A DNA stretch of 64,000 nucleotides from Lepidurus packardi (Eukaryota; Arthropoda; Branchiopoda; Notostraca; Triopsidae). The notes under the pieces were generated by a model. That model ran no database searches. It had not been told where the DNA came from and worked only from the letters and a program-made list of their open reading frames with translations. The stretch spans positions 23,926 to 87,925 of the forward strand of contig JAKZAN010000146.1 in the NCBI GenBank assembly GCA_023053545.1, given 5' to 3'. The translations under genes and the position numbers were made by a program. Numbering within the stretch: position 1 is the stretch's first letter; every line of letters starts with the position of its first letter. Positions 59,480 to 64,000 of the stretch are shown here, in pieces.

Positions 59480-61313
59480 TCAGAGCTTTGCCCCCACCAC
59501 CTCGCCCAAGTACGGTTTCTCGTTGTACTTCACGTAGTCACCAGCGATCGGGGTGTGCAGCGACTCTACCGGCACGTTCAGGTTGTCCACGATCGTGTCG
59601 ATCTTCGCAGCAGCCTTCTTGATTTCCTGCCTGAACAGATCTCGGAAGCCCTTTGAAGCTTCAACCGTCACTGCCTCCTTGAAGAGGAAGAAGGATAGGT
59701 TATTCAAAACAACCTCAGTGCCGTAAATTCGGAAATGGGTAGCCAGGATATCCTTGTTGTGAGGACACTTGATGGTGTCCAAGGCAATGACTGATTGCTC
59801 CATTGCCAGTCTCTCTCCGTAAGCGGTGGCAAGATCCTGAATGTCATCCGAAGTCTAGAACATCAGGATTTGGTAAGCGGTCAGTCCTTTGGACTTTAAG
59901 TAAGGTGCCCATCTTAACTAGCAGATCCTGGAATAGGGTGGCTTCTCTGCGACGCAAAAGATTCAGAAGTACTTGAAGGTCCAGTATTTCTTCCGATCTC
60001 GTTACAGGCTTTTAGGTGAACTCAGGCAGCTTAGAAAATCCTTTTGTAACGTTTGTGATCATGTCCTTCACGATCTTGACCATGAGAACTCTATTGTCGC
60101 CCTCTGCTGTGAGAGCGGCATGAGCGCCTGCAATGGCCTCTCCGAATCTGTTGGCCGACAGGAATCCCTGGCCTCCACACCTTTCTCTAAAGATGGTGGC
60201 AGATCTTTCTCCATGCCATCCGATCATCGTCTTATCGATACAGCAAATACTGAGCAGTTCGTGTTCGAATCCTTTGGGATTTTTAAAGATTTTCTTAGAA
60301 AAGTTGTGCAGCATATTCAGGGCTAGCAACTTGGAAACCAAGGGGACGAGAGCGTTCTGTTGCAACTGGTACTCGAAGATGGGGGTTTGCGATTTCCCGT
60401 TGGGACTCACGCTCAGTCTCTTCTGGGCGTATTTGATTGCGATGTAGGCTGAAACCTTATTGGCCCCGATCGTCATGCTCGCGATACAGAGTCGACCTGA
60501 GAGCAGTCTTTCGGTAACTTTGAAGAAGCGCTGCTGGATGCCTTTGACATCGCTTTTGAAGACTCCATTTTCGTCGACGTCGGAGAACCGGTTGAGCATA
60601 TTGACACGGGGGATTCTGACGTTGTTGAACTTGAGAATTGCGTTGTCGACCCCATTGAGTCCAATTTTGTAGCCCATATCGCTAATCTCCACCCCAGCTT
60701 CCTGTTTAAGGTTTTTGTCTCTGATGGGGACTAAGAAGGCATTTACACCTTCGTTCTTGTTGTTGACGATGGTCTGTCCGAAAACCACAGCATAGTTGGC
60801 ATGCACTGCCCCGTTAGTGATCCAGTACTTCTGGGAAAGAGTCGTGGGAGAGTTCACGATAAACTCCTTAGTTTTGGGGTCGTAGGTGACTGTAGTCTCC
60901 ATCTCGACTGCATTGTTACCATACCCGAGTTCGGTCAGACAAAAGCAACCAGTGATGTCGAGGTTGTCGATCTGGGGGAATAAGTATTTGTGGCGCTCAG
61001 TATGCAGTGCAGTGATAGTTCCGCCGAACAGATTGTAGTGCACAGTAAACTTAGTGACAGTGCCAGGAGAGACCATTCCGATGTTTTCATGAGCAGTGAA
61101 AATGTTGGTGGGATCCTTGAAGAAGTCGGTGACGGAAACGATGCCGGACTTAGCAACATGGCGGAGTTGCTGGATGGCTAGCTCGCGCTGGCCATCGAGT
61201 GGGTAGTTGTAGCGGGGAACCCAGATGGGGTCAGCGAGGACATTGAACCACTTGGCCCTTTTGGCAGGGTCGTCGTGGAAGAAGAGCCTTTGAAGCTCAT
61301 TGAGTTAGGTCAT
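59480..61313 (-). CDS. Peroxisomal acyl-CoA oxidase
   Basis: 601 residues; exons 61313-59973 and 59944-59480, intron 28 nt. FAD-dependent first step of peroxisomal fatty-acid beta-oxidation, giving H2O2. Motifs: ITGCFCLTELGYGNN (FAD-binding loop), VNAFLVPIRD, GYKIGLNGVDNAI, YAQKRLSVSPNGKSQ, IGWHGERSATIFRERCGG and AALTAEGDNRVLMVKI, the last bearing the catalytic Glu. The protein ends AKL, a peroxisomal targeting signal type 1. Length is close to plant and animal ACOX (about 660). The oxidase rather than dehydrogenase call rests on the length, the EGDN block and PTS1. Substrate chain length is unknown. Confidence 0.92.
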
Positions 61314-61790
61314 GGGGATAGATTTGTATTTAAGTTTTAAGGATATAATACCAAGATGTGGGAGTAGGGCTTCCATTTTATATGGGGAAGTTCGGAGTTA
61401 ATTAAGTGGCAATGATGTCAGAACCGAAATAGGAAAGAGGAGAATGGATTGTATAATTCTGGCCGATCAGGGTAAAAAACATTACTCTGCATGTAATTTA
61501 GAGTAAATGTTAAAAGTGATAACTCGTGCACAAGAGAGGAAGCAGCCAGCTATTATTGGTCTACCTCATGTCTGCAACCAGAGGATTAACTGAAAGAGGC
61601 ACTCCCCACATAATATTCCACGATTTGAATGTCCAACCATGTCCTAAGCTTCGGGAGGTCGGTCCAACTCTCCTGAAATAAAACTTTAAGCGCAACTACT
61701 CTAATAAAATACCTTGCCAATAAACAGCAATATAATCCCCATACCCTCCATTATATTTATCTACTGCCTCCACTTGCCCGATTCTACTAC
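61314..61790. other. Intergenic spacer
   Basis: 477 bp between divergent genes. AT-rich; no repeat, RNA gene or convincing open frame. The plus-strand gene start at 61791 is itself uncertain. Confidence 0.4.
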
Positions 61791-62664
61791 ATGTCTTAAC
61801 TCCACAGTGCGCGTCTCAAAACAGCCTCTGATGGCTTCAGATCCACAACTAATAGTACTTGTCCTAGACGCATTTATCAGTCTTTCACAACAAAAAAGGA
61901 AATCCAGCCTACCCAGACCCTCAAGAAACTACTGAACCTAGTAGCTCAGCACCACACCCGACCATCGCATGATCGCAGTCAAACGAGCAAGCATAAAACT
62001 CCGGAAAAAAGAATACGAGCCTAATCCAGAGGACTTCAATGAAAAAAATGGGGATCAAGGGATCTTCGCTGAGCGTAGTGGCGAAGGATATCGGAAAGCC
62101 TAGAAAAGCATAATACATCCTAACCTGCAGCAGAATCATACTATTAACTACAAAAAAAGAACCCATAAATACCTCTTCCCCTACAGCACCAACTTCAAAG
62201 CCACCTAAAACACTCCTCAGCGCTAACGTAGCATAGGCGATGCACCCACGCATCATTCTCGGTTCAACACAGAGTCCACAGTTAGATTCCTGGGAGAAAA
62301 CCAAAACACCTTCGGCCAGGCAGCCTCAGGAGTATCTCCCGCAGGTCGAGACTGTGATCGAGGATTTCGACCATCGCTGAGACATAACAAAACAGAGGGT
62401 AGGGTTGTCCCTATGAGCTTGGAAGAAGATAAAGAAGTAGACTGGAGACGAAACAGGAACGATAGACAAAGACTGCAGAGTACTTCGAATAAAAATAAAG
62501 AAGTGAGTTCAAAACAGAAATTCAAGACAAGCAGCAGCCAGTAAAAGAGGTCTGCTATCTGCAAACGTGAATAACATGTTCAAGAGTCTCAACAAATTCT
62601 ACGACTCGAGTGGTCGAGCCAATGCAAGAGACGGTTCTAGGTAAAGAATGAGGAACTAGACTGA
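61791..62664 (+). CDS. Low-complexity coding region, possible 5' exons of the next gene
   Basis: Two overlapping open frames on the plus strand. The first runs 61791-62042 from ATG (MSQLHSARLKTASDGFRSTT). The second is open from about 61936 to a TGA at 62662, with ATG 61969 (MIAVKRASIKLRKKEYEPNP). The second is clearly coding by composition: N, Q, K and R-rich (RFLGENQNTFGQAA, DKEVDWRRNRNDRQRLQ). A 79-nt intron starting at 61936 would join the two. The second frame overlaps the next gene by about 90 bp in another frame, and a GTGAGT donor near 62503 suggests splicing into it through an 82-nt intron. I cannot decide, and no family is recognised. Confidence 0.45.
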
Positions 62665-63853
62665 GAGCCAAACAAACAGGAGAAACCTAAAAGGCAACAA
62701 AAATAATAGCTCAATCAATGAACCCGTCGTCGAAGAGGCTTCGGCAGTCGTTTCTGAGGATGGAAGTCCAGGCAAAAATAGACAAAAACACAGCAACCAC
62801 TCAATGGCATTAGAACCCAATCAAAGGTTAAACGAAGTAGTCGCGATGCTCGGAGACTCAAAGCTCAACAACATCCTCTGGAACGACCCAGTCATCAACA
62901 ATATCATTAGCAGTCTCAACATCAATAACGAGGCCGATCTCAATAACTATCTGTAGAACAACTCAGAGTATTTTGAAACTATGTTCCGGTCTTCGCCATT
63001 TGGCACCTTCGCACTGCACTACGTCCGCGCCAGCAGCACCACAGCCTACCACAGATAATACACTGCCTACTAGTCAAGTCCCAGCCATGCTTTTAATGAT
63101 CTTAAAGCCCTGCGTATGGAGGATTATGACTCACTGGCAAAATTACACAAGGAAGGTGGTAGAATCGACTCCAAGCATCTCATTTCTATCTCCCAAGGCG
63201 ATTTTAAAAGACAATAGCACAACACCCAGTCCAATTGGAAAGTAGAAAAGGCAGTTTCAGGTGCCAAAGTTGAAACTGAGCCTCAAATCACTTACACAAC
63301 TACCAATAGACTTGAGATGCCAAACAGAGGAGATTATGATCCCAATCACATTTTCAAAAGGCCTAGCGATGATTACAATGTAGTAAAGGGGGCCTCGCTC
63401 AGGTGTCATACCTAGTATAAGCAGAAATACCCACGTAGTGGATCCGTTCCTGCTGCCGACAAAGAAAAGGGGCCAATTAATTTTGATATGAACTATGTTA
63501 AGTAGCGATGCAAGCCAAAGGACGGTTTCTACACGAAAACCCCCTCCGCAGTCCCCAAAACCATCTATGAAGAAGCACACACAGGGGATCAGAAGTAGTA
63601 TTGCAAGCCTCCAGTGTTCTACGACTGCGAAAAAGGAGTAAAACCCAATAACTTATATAACGTATAGAAAATGATTGAGAAAATGTGTCTGCCGGAAAGT
63701 GCGTATGTGAGCCAGGCGAGACTGTAGGACATGATGACGACGCAGCACAAAACGTCGAGACGGAAGTTTGTGGAGCCATGGAAGTACCGAGTGCTGTCCA
63801 AAATCAAAGCATTGATGGATTATAAGAAATTCCTCGATTCCAAAAAGAAATGA
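62576..63853 (+). CDS. Unknown protein, 425 residues
   Basis: ATG 62576 to TGA 63853 in one frame with more than ten TAR codons. I do not recognise a family. The first 100 residues are N/S/R-rich. A helical region follows (RLNEVVAMLGDSKLNNILWN, then VINNIISSLNINNEADLNNY), which resembles short helical repeats. Later come GDYDPNHIFKRPSDDYNVVK and a cysteine-containing stretch (KPPVFYDCEKGVKPNN). The basic, helical C-terminus is KYRVLSKIKALMDYKKF. It may be the 3' part of a longer gene (see the preceding entry). The remaining 147 bp to the window edge hold nothing recognisable. Confidence 0.65.
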
Positions 63854-64000
63854 CCGTGCTCGGTTTTCTACTTTCCCTTACCTCAAATTTAAAGGAAATG
63901 TCCTGTTTAAACGTGACTAAACATATTAGATCATGACTCTTTGAATTGACGGGTTTTTAGCCTTAACAACCTTGCTTCGTGACGCCTGCCATCAGTTCGG

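Overview
The window reads as macronuclear DNA of a ciliate. Nearly every gene is interrupted by in-frame TAA and TAG codons at positions where relatives carry glutamine, and every complete gene ends in TGA. This is the ciliate nuclear code (TAR = Gln, TGA the only stop). Introns are tiny GT-AG introns, mostly 28-67 nt. Genes are packed on both strands, usually 50-400 bp apart. Two long ciliary proteins (CFAP46, IFT46) fit a ciliated cell. No telomere repeats, tRNAs, transposons, CRISPR arrays, internal eliminated sequences or scrambled segments were seen. The species cannot be named from this; the base composition is clearly less AT-rich than Tetrahymena or Paramecium.

Layout. 1-3 kb: a MAPK-like kinase cut by the left edge, a secreted class 3 lipase, then six identical 181-bp 5S rRNA units. 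3-8 kb: a membrane alpha/beta hydrolase and a GPCR fused to a phosphatidylinositol-phosphate kinase. 8-17.5 kb: a DBF4-type zinc-finger protein, a small basic protein, NAD(P)H-hydrate dehydratase, an unknown protein, URM1, succinyl-CoA ligase alpha, a four-RRM protein, an ATG8 homologue and a CWC25-like splicing factor. 17.8-25.7 kb: one IP3-receptor-type calcium channel. 26-36.4 kb: an EF-hand protein, an Aurora-like kinase, a Kelch protein, a RING/B-box/coiled-coil/Kelch protein, a low-complexity protein and a MAST/IREH-type AGC kinase. 36.4-38.6 kb is gene-poor. 38.6-44.6 kb: an EFCAB10-like protein, a secreted alpha-amylase, a pseudokinase, an unknown basic protein and a methyltransferase. 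44.7-55.6 kb: CFAP46, IFT46 and a calpain, all on the minus strand. 56-64 kb: a BPNT1-like nucleotidase, an ELMO-domain protein, a small probably myristoylated protein, a peroxisomal acyl-CoA oxidase and one or two unknown proteins.

There are no operons. Several genes could act in one theme: phosphoinositide and calcium signalling (GPCR-PIPK, IP3-receptor channel, EF-hand proteins, calpain) and cilium building (CFAP46, IFT46, the EFCAB10-like protein). That link is inferred from family roles, not shown by the sequence. The most unusual items are the GPCR-PIPK fusion, the altered pore motif and an apparent one-base frameshift in the IP3-receptor gene, the exact cassette structure of the 5S array, a probably lipid-anchored pseudokinase, and the IREH-like kinase with DYG in place of DFG. 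Because only TGA stops translation, open frames of 100-150 codons arise by chance, so weak open frames were treated with suspicion.
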